This document shows positions 1-6,305 of a stretch of 10,811 nt of DNA, piece after piece. This stretch comes from Chloroflexota bacterium (lineage in GTDB: Bacteria; Chloroflexota; UBA5177; JANWHV01): contig JAICHN010000143.1 in assembly GCA_025924845.1 (NCBI GenBank), positions 1 through 10,811 of the forward strand, given 5' to 3'. The position numbers and the translations under genes are program-made. Within the stretch, counting starts at the first letter, position 1; each line of letters opens with the position of its first letter. The notes below the pieces were generated by a model that had not been told where the DNA came from, ran no database searches, and was given only the letters and a program-made list of their open reading frames with translations.

Positions 1-332
1 CGGTACACATGCGCCTCGTCAACCACTAGCCAGAGTCCCGCGTAGCCCACCATGGTCTGTTGATCCGCCGGCGCGGGCGCAAGCTGCCGGCTTCGCCCGA
101 GCGGCAGGAGATTGTTGAGGAATCCTCGGCGTTCGGGGCGCGGCGGCGGGTAAAGGGGCAGGGTCGGCGCCTCGGGGCTGGCGTGGCGCAAGACCAGATA
201 GTGAGCATTGAGATTCTGCCCCAATTCCCTTTGATAGGCATCACTGGGCCATGGCACGGTGAACGAGTCCCGCTCGATGGCCATCACCTCGGGCACATCC
301 GCCATCGACATGCGGTCAATAACGAACGGCAT
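1..332 (-). CDS. rimI: Ribosomal protein alanine N-acetyltransferase RimI, N-terminal part (cut by window edge)
   Basis: Reading leftward from ATG at 332, 110 codons stay open to the window edge, so the C-terminal part is missing. The start MPFVIDRMSMADVPEVMAIE, followed by a segment containing PWP and YQREL, is typical of the GNAT N-terminus of RimI, which acetylates the N-terminal alanine of ribosomal protein S18. After the YLVLR strand (residues about 45-49) comes a proline- and arginine-rich insertion of about 40 residues (about 51-92). The fold then resumes with VGYAGLW (95-101) and VVDEAHVY (103-110), which normally leads into the acetyl-CoA-binding loop, here outside the window. It starts 14 nt after the tsaB stop, with only a weak ribosome site, so translational coupling is likely. 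The gene order tsaE-tsaB-rimI supports the call. A more general GNAT acetyltransferase is the alternative. Confidence 0.85.
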   Translation of the reverse strand, partial: MPFVIDRMSMADVPEVMAIERDSFTVPWPSDAYQRELGQNLNAHYLVLRHASPEAPTLPLYPPPRPERRGFLNNLLPLGRSRQLAPAPADQQTMVGYAGLWLVVDEAHVY

Positions 333-346
333 GGCGGCTGCCCGGC

Positions 347-1114
347 CTATCTGCCGGCCGAGACGGCGCGTGGCGCGGTGATGGCGGGCCGACGAATGTA
401 GAGCGGATTTAGGCATTCCACGGTTCCCGGTGCTCCACCTTCGGCGGCGGCGAGGGCGAGGGTGAGCAAATGGCTCGCGCGGCGCACGTTGTGGGCGCCG
501 GCAATCACGCGCTTATGCCCTCCGAGCAGCGCGATAAGTTCGTCCTCCGCCGTGCGATCGAGCGGCCCACACCACAAGCACTTGGCGGGTGACTCGGCGA
601 CCAGGTCGGCCAGAGGAGCGACCGCGTAAGAAGTGAGGCGGCGCCATCGGCCGCCGCGCGACCCGAACAACGCGGAATAAAATGCGCCCTTCCCGGCCGG
701 CAGCAGAGCACGTTGCGCAGGGGCCCGTTCGGCGTGAGGAAACGCGAGGAGATCGAGCGCGCCGCAGCCGTAAATGGGAACCCTTAGCCCTACCGCCAGG
801 CCAATTGCCGTTGCCATGCCCACGCGAATACCATTAAACGACCCTGGACCCGTACATACGCATACGATCTTTGTCCGCGCCAGGGAAAAGCCCGAGTCGG
901 CCGCTAACCGGCGCAGGGTAGGGGTTAGAATCCGCGACCGGACCATTCCGGTACGCCAGGTCTGCTCCGCGACGACTATCCCGGTGCTTACCAGGGCGAT
1001 CGATGCCTGCTCGCCGGCGCCGTCGATACAGACCGCGTCGAGATTTCGCCAGGACGGTCCAGGCAGGACAACCGCGGTCGGTTCATGATCGGGAGCCCAC
1101 GTTTCGTCCGTCAT
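347..1114 (-). CDS. tsaB: tRNA t6A biosynthesis protein TsaB
   Basis: A 255-aa protein of the ASKHA-fold TsaB family. TsaB is the non-catalytic partner that binds TsaD (and TsaE) in making N6-threonylcarbamoyladenosine at position 37 of ANN-decoding tRNAs in the cytoplasm. The clearest signature is GPGSFNGIRVG at residues 89-99, followed by the helix with ATAIGLAVGLRVPIYG (101-116), matching the family's GPGSFTGLRVG...KGLA pattern. PLYIRRP near the C-terminus is also typical. The first strand reads VCIDGAG (28-34) where most homologues have IDT(A/S). About 25 residues precede this strand, longer than usual. The ATG overlaps the tsaE stop by 4 nt (ATGA), and no other in-frame ATG precedes the first strand, so this start is kept. 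The role is secure; the N-terminal extension is the only odd feature. Confidence 0.92.
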   Translation of the reverse strand: MTDETWAPDHEPTAVVLPGPSWRNLDAVCIDGAGEQASIALVSTGIVVAEQTWRTGMVRSRILTPTLRRLAADSGFSLARTKIVCVCTGPGSFNGIRVGMATAIGLAVGLRVPIYGCGALDLLAFPHAERAPAQRALLPAGKGAFYSALFGSRGGRWRRLTSYAVAPLADLVAESPAKCLWCGPLDRTAEDELIALLGGHKRVIAGAHNVRRASHLLTLALAAAEGGAPGTVECLNPLYIRRPAITAPRAVSAGR

Positions 1115-1611
1115 GCGCGAAAGGCCATAGTTTGAAATCGGCGCAGCAAGTCAAAGTACTCGGTTCCATACGCCATAAGTTGGATAGCGCGCTTCCCACT
1201 ACTGATGTAGCGCAGATTTACGCGCAGGTACTGCTCGCCCATAAACTCCTCGCCGTGCTCCGCCCACTCCACCACGCACACGGCGTCGGGTTGCAGGTAA
1301 TCCGAGAACTCGGCCCAGGGGTCTCGTGTTTGCGTTTCCAGGCGGTAAAAATCAAAATGGTAGAGGTTCAGTCGCCCTGCGTACTCCTTGAGTACGGTAA
1401 ACGTCGGACTGGTGACTGTTTTCTCGATACCCAGACCGCGCGCGATACCCTGGGTAAGCACTGTTTTGCCCGCGCCCAGCGGACCCGAGAGCCAGAATAC
1501 CTCGCCGCCCCGGCATGCGGCGCCCAGGTGCTCCCCGGCCAGGAGGGTTTGCTCGGGACTCTGGCTGATAAAGTCGATCGGTGATTGTGTACTCATCGTA
1601 GCGGGGGACAT
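1111..1611 (-). CDS. tsaE: tRNA t6A biosynthesis ATPase TsaE
   Basis: A 166-aa P-loop ATPase required with TsaB and TsaD for t6A tRNA modification. The Walker A motif GPLGAGKT is at residues 43-50. It is followed by the family-specific TSPTF (67-71), the HFDFYRL segment (85-91), and VCVVEWAEH (111-119), which carries the Walker B-like acidic residue. Length fits the family. The ATG at 1611 follows a short G-rich stretch (GGGGTAGG) that can act as a weak ribosome site. A second in-frame ATG five codons on (1596) has no ribosome site, so the first is preferred. It starts 19 nt after the upstream M16 gene and its stop overlaps the tsaB start by 4 nt. The pair tsaE-tsaB is therefore co-transcribed and probably translationally coupled. 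Confidence 0.93.
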   Translation of the reverse strand: MSPATMSTQSPIDFISQSPEQTLLAGEHLGAACRGGEVFWLSGPLGAGKTVLTQGIARGLGIEKTVTSPTFTVLKEYAGRLNLYHFDFYRLETQTRDPWAEFSDYLQPDAVCVVEWAEHGEEFMGEQYLRVNLRYISSGKRAIQLMAYGTEYFDLLRRFQTMAFRA

Positions 1612-1630
1612 CCTACCCCAACTCGCCTGC

Positions 1631-2920
1631 CTACCGAAGCTCGGGTTCGGGTACCGGTCCCATGGTCACCGTAACTTGATGACCATCCAGCGGAACGCGC
1701 TCACGAAGGCGATAAAGATCGTCAAGCGTAACGGCATCAATTTGCTCTGTCTCTTCGGCCAGCGTTTCCAGCTTGCCCAGGGCCACCCACGACCCGCAGA
1801 GGCTGAGCATACGTGAATTAGTGCTTTCGCCACTCATCACCAGGCGGCTGAGCAACTTTGTCTTGGCCCGGCGCAACTCGTCCTCGCCGATCGGTTCGCG
1901 CTGTAGCTTACGGACCGCTTCAGCGATCGCCTCGAGAGCACGTTTCGCCTTGGCAGGCTGCAAGCTGGCGGACACATAGAGCAGCCCGGTGCCGTCCAGG
2001 GCCAGATAGTCACCGCCGATGGCCTCCGCCAGGCCGGTCTCCTGCACCTGCCAATACAGCCGCGATCCCGCGCTGTCGCCCAGAATAGTCCCCAGCACCT
2101 CAGCAGCGTAACGATCCGGATCGCTCTGCGCCACGCCGGGGAAGCCGATCTCCAGCAATTGCTGTTGAAGATCAGGCCGCTCGTAGACGTACAGCGCGCT
2201 GGGCGGCTCTACGGTGATCGGCTCCCGACCCGTCTCGCCGGTAAACCAATCACCGCATACACGCTCGATTTGAGCGCACACCGCATCCCAATCGAAGTTG
2301 CCCGCGATGGCGAAGATCATGTTATTGACCCCATACCGCCGTTGCCAGTAGGCGCGCATTTGCTCCACGGTCATGGCGCCAATCGTCGCCGTGGTGCCTA
2401 GCACGGGCCGGGCCAGGCCGGTGGGCGAGAAATAGTGCTCCATCAAGTAGTTGGAAAGCTTCGCGTTCGGCAAATCCTCGTACCGGGCGATTTCCTCGAG
2501 GATCACATCACGCTCTTGGTTGAAGTCGGCCGCGTCAAGTTTGGGCCGCATCATATCGGCCAGCAGATCGAGCAATGCGGGCACGGACTCGCGAAGCACC
2601 TTGGCGTGAAAGTAGGTGAATTCGTGGCCGGTGCCGGCGTTATTATCGGCTCCCATCTCCTCGAACTCGCGATTAATATCCTCGTAGGATCGGGTGGGCG
2701 TACCCTTGAACGTCATGTGCTCAAGGAAATGGGACACGCCGCTGACCTCGGGTTCCTCGTCGCGTCCACCTGTACGGACATAGAAACAGGCGGACGCACT
2801 CTGCACGTCGGGCATGTATTGCCCCAGCAACTGTAGGCCGTTCGCCAGCCGGTGCTGCTTGAGCACGTCGCCCGGGTCGGCGGTGGATTCAGGGGCAACG
2901 GTTTCAGGATTAATGCTCAT
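1631..2920 (-). CDS. M16B family zinc metallopeptidase, catalytic subunit
   Basis: A 429-aa M16 (mitochondrial processing peptidase-like) protein. The inverted zinc motif HFLEH is at residues 64-68, with the distal zinc glutamate in VILEEI (E143 by alignment), giving HxxEH-X74-E. The surrounding segments also match: TFKGT after the motif, TGHEFTYFHAKVL, and ERDVILEEIARYED. The length is that of the short M16B subunits with two homologous halves. The C-terminal half lacks the substrate-binding R/Y pair usual in single-chain enzymes: QVQETGLAEA (291-300) has Gln and Glu at those places. No signal peptide is seen, so it is probably cytoplasmic. The ATG overlaps the stop of the upstream M16 gene by 4 nt and has GAGGAG upstream. 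The expected function is peptide degradation or processing as a heterodimer with that neighbour; the substrate is unknown. Confidence 0.9.
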   Translation of the reverse strand: MSINPETVAPESTADPGDVLKQHRLANGLQLLGQYMPDVQSASACFYVRTGGRDEEPEVSGVSHFLEHMTFKGTPTRSYEDINREFEEMGADNNAGTGHEFTYFHAKVLRESVPALLDLLADMMRPKLDAADFNQERDVILEEIARYEDLPNAKLSNYLMEHYFSPTGLARPVLGTTATIGAMTVEQMRAYWQRRYGVNNMIFAIAGNFDWDAVCAQIERVCGDWFTGETGREPITVEPPSALYVYERPDLQQQLLEIGFPGVAQSDPDRYAAEVLGTILGDSAGSRLYWQVQETGLAEAIGGDYLALDGTGLLYVSASLQPAKAKRALEAIAEAVRKLQREPIGEDELRRAKTKLLSRLVMSGESTNSRMLSLCGSWVALGKLETLAEETEQIDAVTLDDLYRLRERVPLDGHQVTVTMGPVPEPELR

Positions 2921-4188
2921 CGGCCGGCAATCTCCTCGGCGGTACGTGGGCCAATGGTAGTCAAGGTGAATCGGCTGCCGACGCGCAGGCTCACCGCCGC
3001 TTCGCGCACCTGATCGACGGTGACCGCGTCAATCAGCCCACGCACCTCGGCAAGGGTACGTACTTTATTTTCATACCATAGACTCGATCCGATGACGTTG
3101 CGGCGCACGCGCGTGTTCTCGCCGCCCATAATCACCCTGCTCTTGATCATAGTTTTGGCGCGGGTGAGTTCTTCGTCGCTAACGCCGAATGCCTCGAGCT
3201 TCCGCAATTCCTCAAGGGTCACCGCGACCGTCTCGTGCGCCTTGGCTGGTACGGTCCCCGCGTAGACGCGAATCATCCCTGCCGTCCGCATCGAGGCCGA
3301 GCCCGCCCCCACGCCATAAGCTAGGCCGCGCTTCTCACGAACCTCGGTAAAGAGTCTGGAATTCATACCACCACCCAGAACGGTGGTCAGCAGATTGACG
3401 GCATAATAATCGGGATGGCCCATCGGAACGCCGGCGACGCCGATGGCGATGTGCTGCTGATTGCTTTCGCGCACCTCTCCCACGACCCGCGGCTCCGCCT
3501 GCGGAGCCGCGGGCAGGGCAAGCGGAATACCCGGCGCCCAATCGCCGCACGATGCCTCAATCGCCGCCACCAGATGGTCGAAGTCCAACTTTCCGGCTGC
3601 GGCAACGATGGTGTTGTTCGGCATCTGGGTGCGCGATCGGAACGCACGCAGATCGTCAAGGCGCAGGGCGCGGACAGATTCCGGGGTGCCTAACACTGGA
3701 TTTCCATACGGGTGCCCGTGAAAGTATTCGCGCTGCAGTAAGCTCATCACCTTCTGGCCAGGCTCGTCCTCCAGGGCAGCCAGTTCCTGAAGTTGGCGAT
3801 CCCGTACCTTCTCCGCCTCAATCGGATCGAAACGCGGGAAATGAACTACTTCCGCCATCAGAGGTACGAGCGCTTCCATGTGGCGGCCCAGCGCTTGCGA
3901 GGCATACCAGAAGAGTTCGGAACCGGTGCTCGCGTCACGTCGCGCTCCCAGGTCCTCGAAAGCCTCGGTAAGAGCACGCGTGTCGCGCAGCGCCGTGCCC
4001 TGGAAGGCAAGGCCGTCAATGAAATGGCTGGCGCCTGCCTCGTACGGTTCCTCATTGCCGGCGCCGGTCGCCACGCAAAAGCCAAGGGCGAGCGATTCTA
4101 CCCCGAGCATGGGCTGGGCGACAATGCGCAGGCCGTTGGCCAGGGTGTGGGTGGGGAACGGGCTCCCCTCGCTGTGGGAGTCGGCCAT
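2917..4188 (-). CDS. M16B peptidase-like protein without zinc site (partner subunit)
   Basis: A 423-aa M16 homologue and first gene of the operon. The position of HxxEH reads HFIDG (residues 55-59), so the catalytic glutamate and second histidine are lost. The distal region keeps E135 in QLQELAALED. It cannot bind zinc in the standard way. The C-terminal half keeps the R/Y substrate-binding motif as VREKRGLAYGVG (283-294; R284, Y291), which the downstream active subunit lacks. It also has the family's GGGMNSRLF segment (272-280). This matches known M16B heterodimers with one metal-binding and one R/Y subunit. The ATG at 4188 is chosen because GAAGGAG ends 5 nt upstream. An open frame runs back to 4287, but those 33 codons lie upstream of this site and look like leader. 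The stop overlaps the next start by 4 nt, consistent with equal production of both subunits. Confidence 0.88.
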   Translation of the reverse strand: MADSHSEGSPFPTHTLANGLRIVAQPMLGVESLALGFCVATGAGNEEPYEAGASHFIDGLAFQGTALRDTRALTEAFEDLGARRDASTGSELFWYASQALGRHMEALVPLMAEVVHFPRFDPIEAEKVRDRQLQELAALEDEPGQKVMSLLQREYFHGHPYGNPVLGTPESVRALRLDDLRAFRSRTQMPNNTIVAAAGKLDFDHLVAAIEASCGDWAPGIPLALPAAPQAEPRVVGEVRESNQQHIAIGVAGVPMGHPDYYAVNLLTTVLGGGMNSRLFTEVREKRGLAYGVGAGSASMRTAGMIRVYAGTVPAKAHETVAVTLEELRKLEAFGVSDEELTRAKTMIKSRVIMGGENTRVRRNVIGSSLWYENKVRTLAEVRGLIDAVTVDQVREAAVSLRVGSRFTLTTIGPRTAEEIAGR

Positions 4189-4193
4189 GGTTA

Positions 4194-4200
4194 CTCCTTC
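4194..4200 (-). promoter_or_regulatory. Strong ribosome-binding site that fixes the start of the first M16 gene
   Basis: On the minus strand the sequence GAAGGAG is followed by 5 nt (TAACC) and then ATG at 4188-4186. This is a near-ideal Shine-Dalgarno site and spacing. It favours the internal ATG over any start further upstream in the same open frame. Confidence 0.8.
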
Positions 4201-4255
4201 GTAGTCTGCCGGTAACGGGCTTAGAGCCGCGAATGTCGAGAGGCCACCGCGCCTA

Positions 4256-4268
4256 TACCGCCGCGGTA
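4256..4268. repeat. Short inverted repeat in the divergent intergenic region
   Basis: TACCGC-C-GCGGTA is a perfect 6-bp inverted repeat around one central base, about 70 bp upstream of the M16 operon start. If transcription begins at the candidate promoter at 4297-4326, it lies in the 5' leader and could be an operator or a short hairpin. It also overlaps a TATAGG sequence on the minus strand. In a GC-rich intergenic region this may be chance. Confidence 0.3.
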
Positions 4269-4296
4269 GATGGAACGGGCGTACCACATGCCCTAC

Positions 4297-4326
4297 AGTC
4301 TACCCAGTGCCGTGCGCTGAACGCAA
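4297..4326 (-). promoter_or_regulatory. Weak sigma70-like promoter candidate for the M16-tsaE-tsaB-rimI operon
   Basis: On the minus strand TTGCGT (3 of 6 to the -35 consensus) is followed by 18 nt and TAGACT (4 of 6 to the -10 consensus). This would give a leader of about 100 nt before the ATG at 4188. TATAGG at 4252-4257 is an alternative -10 but has no good -35 at the right distance. Confidence 0.3.
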
Positions 4327-4386
4327 AGAACGAACGCCGATCGTGCCGGCCCTCCCTGGATCACCATTACCAAGGGTACCGCGCGA

Positions 4387-4414
4387 CTGGAAATCTTACC
4401 CTCGGCGGTATATG
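4387..4414 (+). promoter_or_regulatory. Weak sigma70-like promoter candidate for the 118-aa exported-protein gene
   Basis: CTGGAA (3 of 6) is followed by 16 nt and TATATG (4 of 6), giving a leader of roughly 35-40 nt before the ATG at 4458. The -10 region shares the string GGCGGTATA with a minus-strand sequence at 4254-4262 in the same intergenic region. Confidence 0.3.
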
Positions 4415-4457
4415 GTGAAAGTGGCACGAACAATCGCCAGCGAAAGGGAAAATCGCC

Positions 4458-4814
4458 ATGGTTGCCGTCAAGACCCTGCTTGATCGTCTACAAACCAGCG
4501 CATTGGTGTGGCTTGCCAGAGGGCATGTCTCCTCGTGGGTGGTAGCGGGCGCCCTAGCGACGGCCGGCATCAGCGCGGCCGCGCTGAGCGGTGCCCCCGG
4601 CTCGCCCGCGCCCCAGAGCAACCCCACCAGCGGGTCGCCAATGCAGTCGCTATCGTCCTACGGCTGCTACAACGATCCCGATGGTGACGGTCATATCTTC
4701 TGCGACGGATCGGTTGGCCTGTCTCAGTTGCCGGCGTCCTTCGGCTTCTGCTATGACCACAGCGACTACGGCTACGGGTACGGCCGTATTTTCTGCACCG
4801 GTACAGGCCGCTAA
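4458..4814 (+). CDS. Small exported or membrane-anchored protein with two Cys-pair repeats (unknown function)
   Basis: A 118-aa protein not recognised as any named family, and the only plus-strand gene here. Residues 24-44 (WVVAGALATAGISAAAL and flanks) form one hydrophobic segment after a basic N-terminus. It could be a signal peptide or a membrane anchor, with the rest outside the cell. A Pro/Ser/Gly linker (45-67) leads to two repeat-like units. The first is YGC70 then YNDPDGDGHIFC82. The second is FGFC98 then YDHSDYGYGYGRIFC113. Each has a Cys, an acidic/Gly-rich loop, then IFC, so two disulfides are possible. DPDGDG resembles an acidic calcium-binding loop, but this is only a resemblance. 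A weak ribosome site (AAAGGGA, 8 nt spacer) precedes the ATG. It is divergent from the M16 operon and convergent with the phospholipase gene. Moderate length and an ordered reading frame with a signal-like N-terminus favour a real gene. Confidence 0.72.
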   Translation: MVAVKTLLDRLQTSALVWLARGHVSSWVVAGALATAGISAAALSGAPGSPAPQSNPTSGSPMQSLSSYGCYNDPDGDGHIFCDGSVGLSQLPASFGFCYDHSDYGYGYGRIFCTGTGR

Positions 4815-4839
4815 AAGCTGATCAATTAACAATCGGCTT
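4815..4839. terminator. Weak hairpin between convergent genes, possible terminator
   Basis: AAGCTGAT (4815-4822) and ATCGGCTT (4832-4839) can pair as an 8-bp stem (one G-U on the plus strand, one C-A mismatch on the minus strand) around a 9-nt loop. On the minus strand it is followed by a short T run (CTTTTAG). It lies in the 34-bp gap between two converging genes, where a shared terminator is expected. The stem is not GC-rich, so support is limited. Confidence 0.3.
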
Positions 4840-4848
4840 CGCGTGCGG

Positions 4849-6279
4849 TCAAAATAGGGGCCGTAGCGGCGCCAGCACCAATTCGCCCAGCTTGGCATAG
4901 GCGGGACGCCGGTCCCAGGTGCTTGGGGTCAGTTCAAAAGCGTTCGTCTTGTCCAACTCGTAGAGCCGTTCCATTTGCGCCGCGAATGCCTGGTCGTACA
5001 CTTCCAGGTTGATTTCGTAGTTGCCAATCTGGCTGAGGCGATCCAGGTTCGCAGTGCCCACGGTGGACCACTCACCGTCGATCGTCATGGTTTTGGCGTG
5101 AATCATCGCTTGTTTATAGCAGAAGATACGTACTCCGTTGTTCAGCAACTTGGCGTAAAAGCCCCGGCCCAGCCAGTCCGCCGCGACGTGATTGGAAGCG
5201 AACGGCAGAAGGACTTGGACGTCCACACCGCGCTTCGCGGCGCCGATCAACGACGCCTCCATCACGTGATCGGGGATGAAGTAGGCGTTGGTAATCCAGA
5301 CACGCCGCTCGGCCCGATCGATGGCATGCACATACATGTCGCGGATGGGAAACAGGAGGCGGCGCGCGTCATTGGTGCGATGGTCCACTTTCGCCTGAAT
5401 CCCTCGTCGGAACATCAACCGAATAGCCCGCGAGGCGGGTTGATGATCGTTCCAGAAGTCCACGAAGTCCTGACCCAATCTTGCCGCCTCCGGCCCCCGT
5501 ACGCGCACATGGGTATCTCGCCACTGCAGCCGATAGAGCTCCCCGATATTGTAGCCGCCGATAAACGCCGTCTCGCCGTCGACCACGAGGATCTTTCGAT
5601 GGTCACGCGCGTACCGTCGAGGGTCGAGCACATGCCATGGACGGAGAAACGACCCATAGGCAACGGCATGGAGGTTGGTGGGGAATCGCTTAAAGGCGCG
5701 GGGAACCACTAAATTGGCGAAGTGGTCGTAGAGCACACAGACCTCTACCCCGGCCGCCGCCCTGGCCGCCAGCCGCCGCTTAAACTCCTGACCAAGCTCG
5801 TCGCCCTTCCAGATATACGTCTCGAGCAGAATCGAGTGCCGCGCCCCATCTATCGCCCGCAGCATATCGTCGAATAGCTGACGCCCCGAGCCATACAGCC
5901 GAATAGCATTGCCTTCGACTTCCACCTCGTCGAACTCCATGCTGGGGAAGCCTCCCGCCGGCTGCCGGCGCTTCCGCCAGCCGGTGATCAGCATCAGGAC
6001 GCCCACCGTCGCCAGTTGCGCGATCATCATCGCCCCGGCCGCGCGGACGACGATCCGGGGCGACCGGCGACGCAGCCGGGCGATGAATTCGCGGGCACGC
6101 GCAGCCGGACTATTCGACGGCGGCATAGAATTGCTCATCACCGCCTGAGCGGATATCGACTCTCCTGCCTTAGCGAGAGACACTCCGCTGCCTTTCGCCG
6201 CGGCGAAGGACGTACGATAACCCCTGCGCATTCCCCGACCGGGCGCCGGCTGGCGAGGACCAATCGAAGCATTTCCCAC
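4849..6279 (-). CDS. Phospholipase D family protein, cardiolipin-synthase-like
   Basis: Up to 476 aa. Two complete HKD motifs are present: H227, K229, D234 (in DHRKILVVDG) and H394, K396, D401 (in IHAKTMTIDG). Each is followed by the usual Gly-Gly-Asn-like or Gly-Thr-Ala-Asn segments (IGGYNIG; VGTANLD). One transmembrane helix spans about residues 77-99 (centred on MMIAQLATVGVLMLITG), so the catalytic part is membrane-tethered. Known relatives join two phosphatidylglycerols into cardiolipin or transfer phosphatidyl groups to alcohols. The architecture with one rather than two N-terminal helices is that of ClsB/ClsC-like or generic PLD-like synthases. The start is uncertain: GTG at 6279 leaves 26 nt after the upstream gene but has no clear ribosome site; ATG at 6231 and ATG at 6138 are alternatives, and the latter still includes the membrane helix. 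It is last in the operon with the YbjQ-like genes. Confidence 0.87.
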   Translation of the reverse strand: MGNASIGPRQPAPGRGMRRGYRTSFAAAKGSGVSLAKAGESISAQAVMSNSMPPSNSPAARAREFIARLRRRSPRIVVRAAGAMMIAQLATVGVLMLITGWRKRRQPAGGFPSMEFDEVEVEGNAIRLYGSGRQLFDDMLRAIDGARHSILLETYIWKGDELGQEFKRRLAARAAAGVEVCVLYDHFANLVVPRAFKRFPTNLHAVAYGSFLRPWHVLDPRRYARDHRKILVVDGETAFIGGYNIGELYRLQWRDTHVRVRGPEAARLGQDFVDFWNDHQPASRAIRLMFRRGIQAKVDHRTNDARRLLFPIRDMYVHAIDRAERRVWITNAYFIPDHVMEASLIGAAKRGVDVQVLLPFASNHVAADWLGRGFYAKLLNNGVRIFCYKQAMIHAKTMTIDGEWSTVGTANLDRLSQIGNYEINLEVYDQAFAAQMERLYELDKTNAFELTPSTWDRRPAYAKLGELVLAPLRPLF

Positions 6280-6305
6280 TCGTGGCCCACGCGAGCGTAG
6301 TCCGC

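Noticed and set aside
60..401. A 113-codon open frame on the plus strand
   Set aside because: It is antisense to rimI, whose minus-strand translation has GNAT features.
1003..1584. A 193-codon open frame on the plus strand
   Set aside because: It is antisense to tsaE and the start of tsaB, both of which have clear signatures.
4189..4287. A 33-codon N-terminal extension of the degenerate M16 protein
   Set aside because: A near-perfect Shine-Dalgarno site stands immediately before the ATG at 4188, and the upstream residues do not resemble an M16 N-terminus or signal peptide.
4233..4418. A 61-codon plus-strand frame in the divergent intergenic region
   Set aside because: It has no ribosome site, no recognisable features, and covers the putative promoter sequences.
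4975..5712. A 245-codon open frame on the plus strand
   Set aside because: It lies entirely antisense to the phospholipase gene, whose two HKD motifs confirm the minus strand. Its own translation shows no recognisable domain.
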